DNA of 64,000 bases from Prostheceraeus crozeri (lineage: Eukaryota; Platyhelminthes; Polycladida; Euryleptidae), in assembly GCA_907163375.1 (NCBI GenBank), contig CAJQUW010012662.1:55001-119000 (forward strand), written 5' to 3'. Shown in pieces: positions 49,610 to 61,080 of the stretch (positions are counted from its first letter, which is position 1; each line of letters begins with the position of its first letter). Under the pieces are notes generated by a model. The model was not told the origin of the DNA. It did no database searches and was given only the letters and a program-made list of their open reading frames with translations. Both the position numbers and the translations under genes were made by a program.

Positions 49610-52600
49610 TTGGTGAGCCCGACTTCCGAACATATTGGAATTCTGCCCCCAAACCGCCGGGGCCAACCACTAACGCAATGTCAGCGTTAAAGCTCCGACC
49701 TTTCCTACACTTCAAATCCGATCGGGCAGTGGTTCGTTATCCTTGAGGCTTCAGTTCGCCTTAGCCAACAATACACTGTGTCTTTCCTACGAAGTTTTTT
49801 TTCCATGCATTGAGCGGCCCTTCCAGTCGAAAGTATGTCGGTCTCAATGCTCGTCCTCTGACATTTCTTCACGAAAGACTATGGACACACTTAAAGCCAC
49901 AATCTTGGCCTTTCCACGAAGCTTCGAGAGTCCTTCGAAATTTTCGACAATAATTCATACGTGAGAACGAAACCGTTGACCGGCAAGCCCATTCCCATCT
50001 ACCTTATTCGGAAATGCAAGTACTCGCATCCAAAGGCGGCGTCGAAGACACCTATACTCCGCCACAAGTTCCAGCAAGCCCTTGCCACCCAAACCTCGCT
50101 TCCAATTATTGCCAACTCCAGAAGTCAACAACCACTGGCAGATTTGGGGTAAGTTGGCCTGAACGAATTTGTGTAGCTTTAGTATGAAACAGTCAATACG
50201 GCCATTGGTAACCGGGTTCATAGCCAAGAGGGAATTTCATGACCTCCTCTCTAGGTCCGGCAAAAATAAGACCTCCTCCCCTTTTTCTAAGGATCAGCGC
50301 CCTAAAGATGCTGCCGAGCTCACATATTTTTATTTTTTGCTGATAAAAGCCCGTCACTTGTCTAGTAGTTGGTGCAGGATTGGCCCAACAAATCTAACTG
50401 TAAACGTTTACTCCGGTTCTGCTAGAAATACTCCTAGATCCTCTCCTCGTTCTTCGAGAGATAGTTCTCCCCGCCCGGTCAAACTAGATAGGGCGGGCTG
50501 TCTGGTGCGGCAACAGGCCCTGCCCCTACTAAGTGTTTTTTTCCCGCACCGCTTTCATTATCGGTAGTAGAACCTATAAATTTTTTGATTAGACAGTTGG
50601 AGCTGCCGTGTCCGTTTTATACCTGTTTCCACAATGTGCGACTTTTTAACCTTTAGGGGTTCACCCCCGTCTCATTTGTACCCTCAACTCGGTTTGACAG
50701 GCACTCACATTACAGGTGCACGGGCGAGTGCTTTATTTAACATTCAGTCCAAGAAAGCTTAGACGTTCCTTCCTCAATTGGATTTTTATAATCGCTAACG
50801 TATCGTGAACCCCATTTTAGGCGCGGAATTTTTTTATTATCATTTTTTCATTGTTAGTTGATTGCTCGTAAATACGCGTCTCATTGACAGTACAACCTAA
50901 CTTATTTTCTGTCTGTTCGATTTCTAACGAGAGATAGTCCTTCCCTGTCACTAGTATCGCCTATATTAAATGAACCCGTATTTCACATTTACTAAAACAT
51001 GTTTTCCTCCTTATATGACAACTCAACCCGTACTGATTTACAACCCGTTTATTAAGACTCCAGCATGTCATAGAAACTACTACCTGACCTACCTGTCTTC
51101 GCGAAAGCTAGACCGCTAAACGGCGAAAAGTTACGCCGCCGCTAAGTCTGAATTCGACTCCCTGCCTTTTGCAACAGGGAATTATTCGCCCCTACCAAAA
51201 GCCCGTGGGCATCACCGCTACATCTTGTCGCCAAAGCTGACGGCTCTTGGAGGACCGTGTGGCGATTTCCGCCGTCTTGAATTCCATAACTAGAACCAGG
51301 ACAGATATCCGATTCCCCATATAAACTCGTTGAAGGCTTAAACTATTCGGTAGTTCTGTTTTCTTCTCAAAACTAGACCTAGTTAGAGGGGCCTATCACC
51401 AAATTCCGATGTCATCCAAAGACATTGAAAAGACAGCCATTATAACCCCTTTTGGGTTATACGAGTATTTGTATATGCCATATTTTGGCCATGCGTAACG
51501 CAGCGCAAAAACGTTTTTCAACGAATGATTGATTCTACTTTCCGTGAAATGCCTTTCGTATTTGCCTATCTTGACGATATACTTGTATTTTCTCGTAACC
51601 GAAGATGAACACATTGCCCATCTCTCTCAGGTCTTCCAGAAACTCAGTGAATCAGTCTAAAAATTCCGCAAATAAATGCGGGAATTCATGCCCCCAACGA
51701 AACGGGAATCGAATTCCTTGGCCACCGCATTTGCAAAGATAGGTTATCCCAACCTAAAACCACAAAAAGTGCAGGCTAATCCTGGACTTTACCAAGCCCG
51801 TTCCCGGTTTATGCTTCTCTCCGCAGATTTACAGATTGGGCATGATCGTTATTACCGATATTTTATTCCCTATTTTCTCTGCTATTTGTCATCCACTTTA
51901 ACCTTGCTTGGTTCAACTAACCAAAACGTAACCACAAACTTCATTGAGAACCCGAAAGCAGAAGATGCTTTTCGTAAAATAAAAAGAAGCCTTATCTGAA
52001 AGCGAAACATTATATCACCCTGACCCCTGATACTACTGATTTCACATTAGTCACAGATGCTTCGAGTACCGCTGTTGGGGCGGCTTGTCAGCACTCCATC
52101 AAACTGTGAATAATGAAACGAGGCCTATCTCATTTTATTCTAAAAAAACTCACAAAATAATCCCTCAGACATCCTATTCCGCTTTTGGACCGCGAGTTAC
52201 TTGCCGCTTATCAATCTGTCTTACATTTTAGACATTTGTTAGAAGGTAAATCAAGTTGCACTTAACTGTTGACCACAAACCGCTTATGTCAGCATTTTAT
52301 TCTCCTAATGAAGCAAAGTCTGATAGACCAGAGACGACATGCTGCTTCTTATTTCAGAATTTGTCTCCTCCATGACACATATTCGAGGAGAAAAGACAAT
52401 ATAGTAGCTGACGCTTTGTCTAGAAGCTTAAACTCTGTTTCAATTGACCATCCCGATCTAAACGAAAATAGCCAACGCTCAAAATAACTGTGATGATGTT
52501 CAAAAATTCAAGGACAAACTTCATGTTTTTCGCCTATTTGAACAACACTCCTATTTATCTGTAATAGTGATTTATCGACACCCTCGTCCGATTCGTTCCT

Positions 52601-53740
52601 CCCACTTATCGCTCAGCAGTATTCAATGCGTTGCATAATTTGTCTCATCCAGGAAGTTAAGATCCTTCTATTTTCCCTTATCTCATCTTATCTCGTTATT
52701 TCTGGCCCGATATGCGCCGCGACATTAAATCATTGGTCAAGCCATTTGTAGTAAATTGTCAAATGGCGAAGTAACTCGACACCATCGGCCATCTATCAGC
52801 AGTCTTATTATCCGAATGTCGATAGCAATTTCAAACCGTCCACGTCAGACATTGTCGGTCCCTTAACCCCATCACATACTATAGATTCGCCCTTTACGTC
52901 TCCTGCCCCGTTATCTCGTAACACTCATTGGACCGTGCCACCCGTTGGTTCGAATGCTGTCCGTAGCTGACATAAACTGCAGAAACAGTGGCACGTGCAT
53001 ACCCTGGCATCGTGGGGGTCAGTAGATTTGGCGTCCCATTGTTCTTAGTTACGGACCAAGGCCGCCAATTCGAAAGTACACTTTTTTGCCGAACTATCGA
53101 AGGTTATCGGTTTTCACCGCCTCTGTACATCAACCCCTACCATCCCCAAAGCAACACGGAAATTGGCTGGAACGGTTCCACCGTACCCTTAAAAATAAAA
53201 GCGCCCTAATCGCCCAGGGAGGGAAGCAGGAATGGTTAATAAGCTTACCTGTAGTCGAATTATCCCTGCGTTCTATTCCTAACGACAGTGGTTTCTCGCC
53301 TTTCACCGCAGTCACCGGTTCTCCCATTCTCGTCCCCACATGTGCTTTAACAACGTAAGACAGGACACGGAAGCTCATTCTGACTTCATCAAAAAATTCG
53401 CAACTTCTGTAGAATCTACTGATTTTCTCTTTTCCTTTCTTTTCCTCCCCTGCGCTCTGCGTAGACATCATGCTCATAACAAAAACCCCACCGAGTTCAA
53501 CATAAAAGTAGACGATTTTGTTTGGGTGCGAGTCGATAGGGTTAGGCGTCCACTTGAAGCTCCTTATGAAGGACCTTTCCCAGTGTTAGACGTAGGCCCT
53601 AGTACGGTCAAGGTGAAGTATCCGTCTGGCAGAACCTCAGTTATTTCGAAAGAAAGGTTAAAACTGGCTAACATTGTTGTTCCTACTAAATCTAATTTTC
53701 ACAGGCCAACTCATTCCAGAAACACGCCTGCCGGTGAAGG
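49083..53740 (+). mobile_element. Ty3/Gypsy-type LTR retrotransposon, fossil
   Basis: It begins with an LTR of about 527 bp (49,083-49,609, TGTAGTGG...AACATTACA) containing a TATATAAAAAG box near 49,400. A primer-binding-like site TTGGTGAGCCCGAC follows directly. Further on are gag-like sequence, reverse transcriptase ([17 protein letters not shown]), RNase H (KDNIVADALSRS), integrase (WLERFHRTLKNKSALI) and a GPY/F-type C-terminal module (WVRVDRVRRPLEAPYEGPFP). The order RT-RNase H-integrase is that of the Ty3/Gypsy group. It is heavily broken (well over ten breaks) and only one LTR is seen. It abuts mariner sequence at about 53,740. It looks old. Confidence 0.85.
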
Positions 53741-54600
53741 AAAAGTTGCAGTATCACAAAGTTTGCTCTCAATGGGTGCCTCGAATGCTTACTGAAGACC
53801 ACAAGGAAAGACGGAGAACACTCAGTTTGGAACACCTGACTCGCTTCAATACCGTGAATGAGCAGTTCCTTGCGTCGCATTGTTGCTGGAGACGAGATGT
53901 GGTGCCATCATTTCGAGCCGGAAGGGAAGCAGAGCAGCATGCAGTGGAAGCATCCAAGTTCACCCAAGCCGAAGAAGTTCCGAGTGCAACAATCTGCAGG
54001 GAAGGTGATGCTCACGGTGTTCTTCGATATTCAGGGCCCGCTGCTCCTCGAGTTTCTTGAACCCAACGAAACAATCAATTCGCAGCAGTATATCCAGACT
54101 TTGGACAAGCTTCACCAAGCGATAAAGAGCAAGCGAACCTGTATGTTGTCTTCAGGTGTCATTCTTCTTCACGGCAACGCAAGACCACACGTTTCGCAGG
54201 CAACATCTGACGCATTGACAAGGAAGTGTTGGGAAATTTTGGAACGCCCTGCATACAGTCCTGACCTGTCACCTTGTGATTTTCACATTTTTGGTCCCCT
54301 GAAGAAGTTTCTCAAGGGACAACGATTCCGATCAGACGAAGAAGTGAAGACAGCTGTTAGAAATTGGTTCAAAGGAACAGCCGTAAATCCTTCTTGCTTT
54401 GCCGACGGAATTCAACGCTAACCCAAGCAATGGGGACAAGTGCCGGGAAGTCAACGGAGACTTTTTTTGATTGTTGCTTCTGCTTTTATGTTAATAATTA
54501 CCACAGTTGTTACTAATTGATTGTGCTTTTACTTTGTCTGCTTACTATTCTACAAATACAGTATAGCGAACGGGTTTCATTTGAACTCGCCTCATATATT
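53741..54600 (+). pseudogene. mariner (DD34D) transposase relic
   Basis: The plus-strand frames read YHKVCSQWVPRMLTEDHKER, then RRIVAGDEMWCHHFEP, GVILLHGNARPHVSQ and PAYSPDLSPCDFHIFGPLKK. These are the WVPRxLTE.HK, GDE.W, HDNARPH and SPD..PCD(F/Y)H motifs of mariner transposases. The N-terminal DNA-binding region is absent: the sequence starts mid-protein at the junction with the LTR fossil. A frameshift lies at about 53,860-53,880. The second catalytic Asp is Gly (HGNARPH for HDNARPH), with 34 residues between it and the final Asp. The protein ends near 54,421 and the 3' end may be close to GAACTCGCCTC at about 54,593. It is dead. Confidence 0.9.
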
Positions 54601-55080
54601 GATAGATATGCAGCTGGGATAGGCCCTATGCATGTATATCTATGTGCGTTATATTCAATGAGTTATTCATATGCGTTGGTTTGGTAATATGTCAATTTTT
54701 CTTCCATTGGAGTACAGTTTATATAATTATATATACATTGATCTACATTGTTTGCTGCATATTTGGTGCGCCACAGTCATGACTTGCGCTCTAGCGACAT
54801 ATAGGCCTTCGTGACCCATCTTGGCCGGTCGTCGATCGTCCCTTCTTCGCGTGGCCATGTACAGAAGCAGCGAATGCGAGGGGTAAGGAAGTCAGTGATA
54901 GTATAACCATTCTTCCCATAACATCGGAATGGGATGCATTACACTCCGCATAGAAAAAACACTGACAAACCGTATGACATGAGCGAGGATGAGGCCCAAT
55001 CCACGAATCCACCCTACAATAGCAAGATATCCCCCCAAATTGTGGAAAAACACCTGCACTTTCCATCTCATGCTTGACGA
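54600..55080. other. No gene recognised
   Basis: An AT-rich flank, then moderately GC sequence with a minus-strand frame (54,791-55,105) lacking known motifs. Confidence 0.4.
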
Positions 55081-55084
55081 AAAA

Positions 55085-56350
55085 TAAATGCACGGGAAAA
55101 TTCATGTTCGGGGAACCCCTTTACAGTCCCCCCAACCAGAGACCCTAACCGATTCAGCTCCAACTTTGCAAACACACTCATTAGTTGTAGAGTGATAAAG
55201 TATGACTGACTCAGGTTCCATCTCTGTCTCATAAAATACTTGTGACTGATTCTAAAGGCCTATTTTAGGGGGAATTCATGTTCGGGACCCCTTTACAGTC
55301 CCCCACAACCAGAGACCCATAACCGATTGAGCTCCAACTTTGCAAACAACTACACTCATTAGATGTAGAGTGATAAAGTATGACTGACTCAGGTTCCATC
55401 TCTGTCTCATAAAATTACTTGTGGGACTGATTATAAAGCCTATTTTAGGGGAATTCATGTTCGGGACCCCTTTACAGTCCCCCCACAACCAGAGACCCTA
55501 CCGATTGAGCTCCAACTTTGCAAACACACTCATTAGATGTAGAGTGATAAAAGTATGACTGACTCAGGTTCCATCTCTGTCTCATAAAATACTTGTGACT
55601 GATTATAAGGCCTATTTTAGGGGAATTCATGGTTCGGGACCTTTATAGTCCCCCACAACCACGAAGGACCCTAAGCCGAGTTGGAGCTCCAACTGTTTGC
55701 AAACACATCATTAGATGTAGAGTGATAAAGTTGATGGACTGACTCAGGTTCCATCTCTGTCTCATAAAATACTTGATGACTGATTATTTAACAGGCCTAA
55801 TTTTAGGGGAATTTCATGTTCGGGGGGGACCCCTTTACAGTCCCCCACAAACAGGAGACCCTAACCGATTGAGCTCCAAACTTTGCAAATCACACGCATT
55901 AGATGTAGATGTGTTAGTGATAAAGATATGATGACTCAGGTTCCATCTCTGTCTCAATAAAAATACTTGTGACTGATTATAAAGGCATATTTTAGGGGAA
56001 TTCATGTTCGGGACCCCTTTTACACGTCACCCACAACCAGAGACCCTAACGAATTGAGCTCCAACTTTGCAAACACACTCATTAGATGTAGAGTGATAAA
56101 TAGTCTTGGACTGTACTCAGGTTCCAATCTTCGGTCTCATAAACAATACTTGTGACTGAATTATAAAGGCCTATTTTAGGGGATTCATGATTCGGGACCC
56201 CTTTTACAGTCCCCCACAACCAGAGGGAGACCTTAACCGATTGAGCTCCAACTTTGCAAAACATCACTCATTAGATTTGTAGGAGTGATAAAGTCTATGA
56301 ACTGACTCAGGTTCCATCTCTGTCTCATAAAATACTTGTGACTGATTAAA
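55085..56350. repeat. Tandem repeat, ~175-190-bp unit, about 7 copies
   Basis: GGGAATTCATGTTCGGGACC or a close variant recurs near 55,095, 55,270, 55,448, 55,620, 55,806, 55,996 and 56,180. Each unit also carries GATTGAGCTCCAACTTTGCA and TGACTCAGGTTCCATCTCTG. Later copies contain many single-base and short insertions scattered without pattern. Short minus-strand frames through it are repeat products. Confidence 0.92.
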
Positions 56351-56677
56351 ATTCAGACATTTTGAAATTTATTGCTTTATTTGATCTTGCCGAAGTAATT
56401 ATTTGACTGAATGACTTAAGTCGTGCATGGTCAGTAGATAAAGCATCAAAGATAACCTGTACAGTTGATGAGTTCGTAAAAAGGAATATTAAAAAAGTTG
56501 TGACTGATTATATGTTTTTCAGTTTGACTGATTATATATTTTCCAGATTACCATACCAACCGAATGTACGTGCAGCAAAAGTGACTTGAACAATAAAATA
56601 GAAGCACTACATTTTTAGATGTCATTTTTCGAAAAAATTAGTTCAATATTTTGATTAGTCAATTTCTGGCCAATCAA
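56351..56677. other. No gene recognised
   Basis: AT-rich sequence with two short TGACTGATTATAT words that echo the end of the preceding repeat unit. Nothing else. Confidence 0.4.
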
Positions 56678-56736
56678 AATCGAGTTGAGAATGCGATTTC
56701 TCAATCCGATTTTAAAAGTCGCATTCGTGATTGATT
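56678..56736. repeat. 58-bp hairpin repeat, copy 2 (inverted)
   Basis: This is the reverse complement of 46,836-46,893 with about two differences, and has the same internal stem-loop. Confidence 0.8.
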
Positions 56737-58980
56737 ATTGTGTTTCATCATCTACCACAATGTCCTTAACAGGTTTCATCAATTGCTATATACCTCAACA
56801 TTTTCTGAAGGCGTTTTGTCACAAGCGTTGTTGGACTCTCCCATGTCTTTTTGGATAAGTTAGTCACTTCCAGTATCATCAGTCAGATGCTATCATACTG
56901 GCTGAGCCGTTACAATATTTGGTCTCTCAGCCATTGCAGGAGTTGATCCGACACACACTGTAGCACACTGTATTGCCATGTCTATTACCACCCATAATAT
57001 TTTACAGATTTTATCAACTACAAATCACTGATGATTAAAACAAACAAGGCAAGGCAGTCTCGTTGGTATTTTATTCATGTTGCTTTTTCACCAGCAGGGC
57101 CGGTGGTGCTGACTACCTCTTAAATAGTAAGAAAGTAGATAGGTAAATCACCGACAGCACTTAAAAATAAAAATTAATTCTTATAAATAAAATTAATTAA
57201 TTTATAATATAATTATAATATAAATATAATTATAATATTTATACTATATATTATTAATAATATAATTAATGAATAGATATAATTTTCGTGCTTTACATCT
57301 CCACATAAATAACTACTCGAAATTCACTTTTATAACGGAATTTCATCTGAGGAATAATCAAATTTTCGGATAATCACGTCCGAGCAAATACGTTCATTGA
57401 TCTGTTGATTAACTTGCACCATTCAAAAGAAATTCACTTCTGATAAAGATGCATTTACTTCTTTCTCAATTGCTTAATTACAATGCGTGGGACCATTCAA
57501 ATATCATCATCATCATTGCTTGTGAGATTAAAAAATCTAATTATTTCTGAGAAGAGGTTGGAGACGAAGTTAATTATTTGGATTTGTATTGCATGAATTA
57601 TGCGTAAAATCAACAATGAGAATAGAGGTGACAGCGTATACTTTAAATTCTGTAGGTGGTAAGAATAACCTGTGGGCGTTTCTTGCCTGTGTAGTCTGTG
57701 GGCCACTGCCTTTGTTGTATTGATTGTTTTGGACTTTGCTTGTTGCTCAAAAAAAGTGGCAGTTCATGATTGCTGCGCAGATGACCAGTGCAGATGGATC
57801 CCCAATAAAAACTTATTCCTCTTTTGACATATGGAGACTACCGGTACATCTTATCAACAAATTAATGCATTTGGGAAATTCCACGAAGTCAGGCACAAAC
57901 TTTGCAATATATTTCCTTACATTTCTGATTGTCATTCCAAACATATTTAACCGGTGATAATCAAATTTTATTTGAATTGGCTACTGTGGTGACTGTTCAT
58001 AAGCCACTAGCCAAACCAATAAAATTGAGTATATGATAGTTTAGAATACAATAGTTCAAGTGGTCACGATCGAACGCAAAACGACACGATATTTTTTACA
58101 AAAACATATAGGCGTTAATAGTCTCCAAAGGTCTAATTGCATCATCATGAAATTTAACCTGATTTACCCTGACTAGCTTGCTATTTAATAAACTTCAATG
58201 CTGAAAATAAATCCACAGGTGTTTCATCAGTAGCTGCTCACAAGTTTCGAGAAGTGCGGTCACGAACGAACATTTTGTCCAACTTCATGATGAAAAAAGA
58301 TCGAAAAAGTAATCAGTCACAAACGCGTCATACACATTTATTTTTATGTAAGGATGAAGTTACTAGATCATTTCTTAATATTTGTTTCTTGTCGTGCATC
58401 AAATATCTACTGCATCCGTCGACTTTTTTGACATGCAACTTGATTCACTTAAGTCAGTCACACTGGTGCAAATTTACAAGGACAGGACTCACGATTAAGT
58501 TAAATTTTCGCATGCGCCAGTGTCTTAATTGTTTGAAAGTTACTCAAAGTATTCAAGAAATTCTCTCGGCACACGAGTTATTTTGTTTCTAGCAGTTGTA
58601 GTTCCTATGATATTTTAAGGCTGATTTATTCAGGATGGGAACAGATGTACGTCTTAGGTGGAGAAATGAACGGAAAGGCTAGTCTCTACTTCAAGCAACC
58701 AATGTTTTGGCATGAACATGGATAATATAAGTTAAGCGGTTTTGGTTTTGGTTGGTTACAAACAACAAGCAAAGTCAGAATGAAAAATTGATAAAGTACA
58801 AGCATAGCCATAACTTCGGAAATACACAAGGTTATCAAACCAAACTTCACACACGACATAACCACAACTCAGGCAATAGCGCAATACCACCCATAGACCA
58901 GCACTGCAACAAACACGTGCTCAGCAGAGCAAAACAATATAGTTCATCATTAAAGCTATTTCACACAATCGCCACCACCC
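56737..58980. other. No gene recognised
   Basis: Contains an AT-only low-complexity stretch (57,170-57,270, TAATATAATTATAATATAAA-like). Short frames at 57,724-57,957 and 58,254-58,592 show no recognisable domain. A (CAT)n-like run (ATCATCATCATCAT) lies near 57,505. Confidence 0.4.
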
Positions 58981-58984
58981 AATC

Positions 58985-59340
58985 AATTTCAAGCATAGCC
59001 ATAGCGACCAAGATATTCACTCAATTAACGCAAACAACACCACAATCTAATGTTGATGATCCCAAAGGATGCGCAATTCAGTCCCCATCCTCCTCCGTGC
59101 CCTGCAACGGACACAGCAAGCTCTCAAAGTTGACCTAATTTCACGGATTTCACGAAATTTCATCATCTCCTCTACTAATTTCAAGCATAGCCATAGCGAC
59201 CAACATATTCACTCAATTAACGCAAACAACACCACAAACTAATGTTGATGATCCCAAAGGATGGGCAATTCAGTCCCCAAATTAAGTTGACCTAATTTCA
59301 CGGATTTTGCGAAATTTCACCATCTCCTCTACTAGTCTCC
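58985..59340 (-). repeat. 192-bp satellite family, inverted left block (about 2 units)
   Basis: AAGCATAGCCATAGCGACCA at 58,991 and 59,184 starts two units of the same satellite as at 61,080-64,000, in the opposite orientation. The second unit lacks the CCTCCTCCGTGCCC-containing third. Confidence 0.9.
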
Positions 59341-59616
59341 GCAACCAACACCCCAAACTAGCATGTGCTTTAGCTTTTGCTATTGTTGTTGTCTCAACCG
59401 CCACAGTTGTTGTCAATTCAAAATTTCTACAACTCTGTGATCACTGCGTCATTCTCATGTCTAATGGAAAGATTTGCACGTTATAGCGTGGTCATGGCAT
59501 TCATTTGACAAACAGAGAATTGTAATCCTTGAAAACTGGCAGTTGTTGGCAAAACCAGCATACTTGTTGTCAATGAATAATTCGCTATAGAAAATTCGTC
59601 TCAATGATCGAGAATG
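59341..59616 (+). repeat. Inverted-repeat arm, left
   Basis: Unique sequence between the satellite and the spacer. It is the reverse complement of 60,802-61,080 with few differences (inner end ...TCAATGATCGAGAATG against CATTCTCGATCATTGA). Confidence 0.9.
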
Positions 59617-60002
59617 TCTGACACAGTGAACCTATACTATAAAAAAATTAGATCAGTGCGTCTGAAAAACAGGGCTGGGAGTGAGCCGGGGAAAATGGCA
59701 GCAAGGTTGAAATCTTCGCTTCTTTTGAGTGTTTTCCTGCTTAATTACTTAAACTGACGCATCTAAATGCGCTCTCCTATTTATTTTTGCTATAGTATGC
59801 ATGACAATGGATTTTTTATAATGCTGGAACGTTAAGTTAATTATTACATGAAGGATAACGGATTTACTTATCGTGATCATCCTTTCTTGGATGAACTTTA
59901 TGACATTTTCACAGATAATTTCCATTGCTAAAAATGCGATTTTATGTTTTCATGTAAGAAACATGAATGACTTTCATGAACATCTCGTGTACATGACTTA
60001 AA

Positions 60003-60268
60003 AGGCTTATAGGGCGATAATTGCTGCAGTCTAGTCTGCTGTTCTTTTTGTAAATGACGACTATGAGAGCCTCTTTGAAGCTTTAAGGCACTTTGCCTGT
60101 TGAGAGGATAGCACTGAATAACTGTAACAGGGCATTGACCATTGGTTCACCGCCAGCTGATAGGAATTCAGAATAGATATTGCCAATGCCAGGACTTTTA
60201 CCGTTCCTCATTTTGCTAATCGCTGAGGTGATTCCGCATCTTAGGATGGGTTTGATGTCATTGCACGG
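60003..60268 (-). pseudogene. LINE reverse-transcriptase fragment
   Basis: The minus-strand frame reads ITSAISKMRNGKSPGIGNIY, SEFLSAGGEPMVNALLQLF, then SFKEALIVVIYKKN and RLDCSNYRPIS. This is the start of a non-LTR reverse transcriptase (KNGKSPG.DGI..E.LKAGGE...; W...LIVP.YKKG....NYR.IS). One in-frame stop lies just before SFKEA. It is truncated at both ends; clade not determinable. Confidence 0.8.
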
Positions 60269-60289
60269 CGAATCTTGAACAGGTGTTGG

Positions 60290-60385
60290 GTTTCACTCTT
60301 GGGTTTTGGGTAGTCTTGGGGGGGGGTTACCCATGAATCTTGGGGTGCGGACCCAAGAGCTTGGGTACCCCCAAGAGTAAAGAAA
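60290..60385. repeat. G-rich/C-rich inverted repeat
   Basis: ACTCTTGGGTTTTGGGTAGT and a run of nine G are followed by GACCCAAGAGCTTGGGTACC and CCCAAGAGT. The block can fold into a stem. The G-run side (GGG repeats) could also favour quadruplex formation. Confidence 0.6.
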
Positions 60386-60801
60386 TTGATCATGAATGAT
60401 CATTTGTAGTTTTCTTGGAAAAATTCCGTCTAAGTATATGACCACATCATGTCATAGCAAGTCATCTACATGTAAGCTTACATGTATGTACATGTAAATA
60501 TGCTACCTACTTCAACCACACGATTGGTCTTTCTATGATAAAACTGTGCTATCATCAACTTTGATATAGACCTACCGTAAATGTCTATCTGATAGTTCGT
60601 TTAATTAGCTTTTTAAACTCTGCTTTGATTACCTATGGCTTCCTTGTGAATTTAATCCATTAAGCTAGATGCAATGCATATTGTGTTAGACAGAATTTTG
60701 TATAAATCATTTTGCGTGAAATAGAACAAATAATACATGAAAAAATGCAATGCATTAAACCAATACCTGTATAACGCTTATGCTGTTAAATTGGTAGTCT
60801 A

Positions 60802-61080
60802 CATTCTCGATCATTGAGACGAATTTTCTATAGCGAATTATTCATTGACAACAAGTATGCTGGTTTTGCCAACAACTGCCAGTTTTCAAGGATTACAATT
60901 CTCTGTTTGTCAAATGAATGCCATGACCACGCTATGACGTGCAAATCTTTCCATTAGACATGAGAATGACGCAGTGATCACAGAGTTGTAGAAATTTTGA
61001 ATTGACAACAACTGTGGCGGTTGAGACAACAACAATAGCAAAAGCTAAAGCACATGCTAGTTTGGGGTGTTGGTTGCGGA
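60802..61080 (-). repeat. Inverted-repeat arm, right
   Basis: Mirror of 59,341-59,616. It joins directly to the satellite at its outer end. Confidence 0.9.

Larger units (their letters stand above)
59617..60801. other. Spacer of the large inverted repeat
   Basis: 1,185 bp of unrelated DNA between the two arms. It contains a LINE reverse-transcriptase fragment (60,003-60,268) and a G-run/C-run stem (about 60,290-60,385). The rest is AT-rich and unassigned. Confidence 0.7.

Noticed and set aside
46836-56736. The inverted 58-bp pair as terminal repeats of one 9.8-kb transposon
   Set aside because: The interior is an accidental-looking mix (satellite, broken LTR fossil, partial mariner, second satellite). 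No target duplication is visible outside the pair, and the unit folds on itself like a small independent element.
57497-57706. 69-codon minus-strand frame starting MAHRLHRQETPTG
   Set aside because: Low-complexity hydrophobic tail, no family resemblance, and a CAT-repeat-encoded Asp run at its end. Treated as chance.
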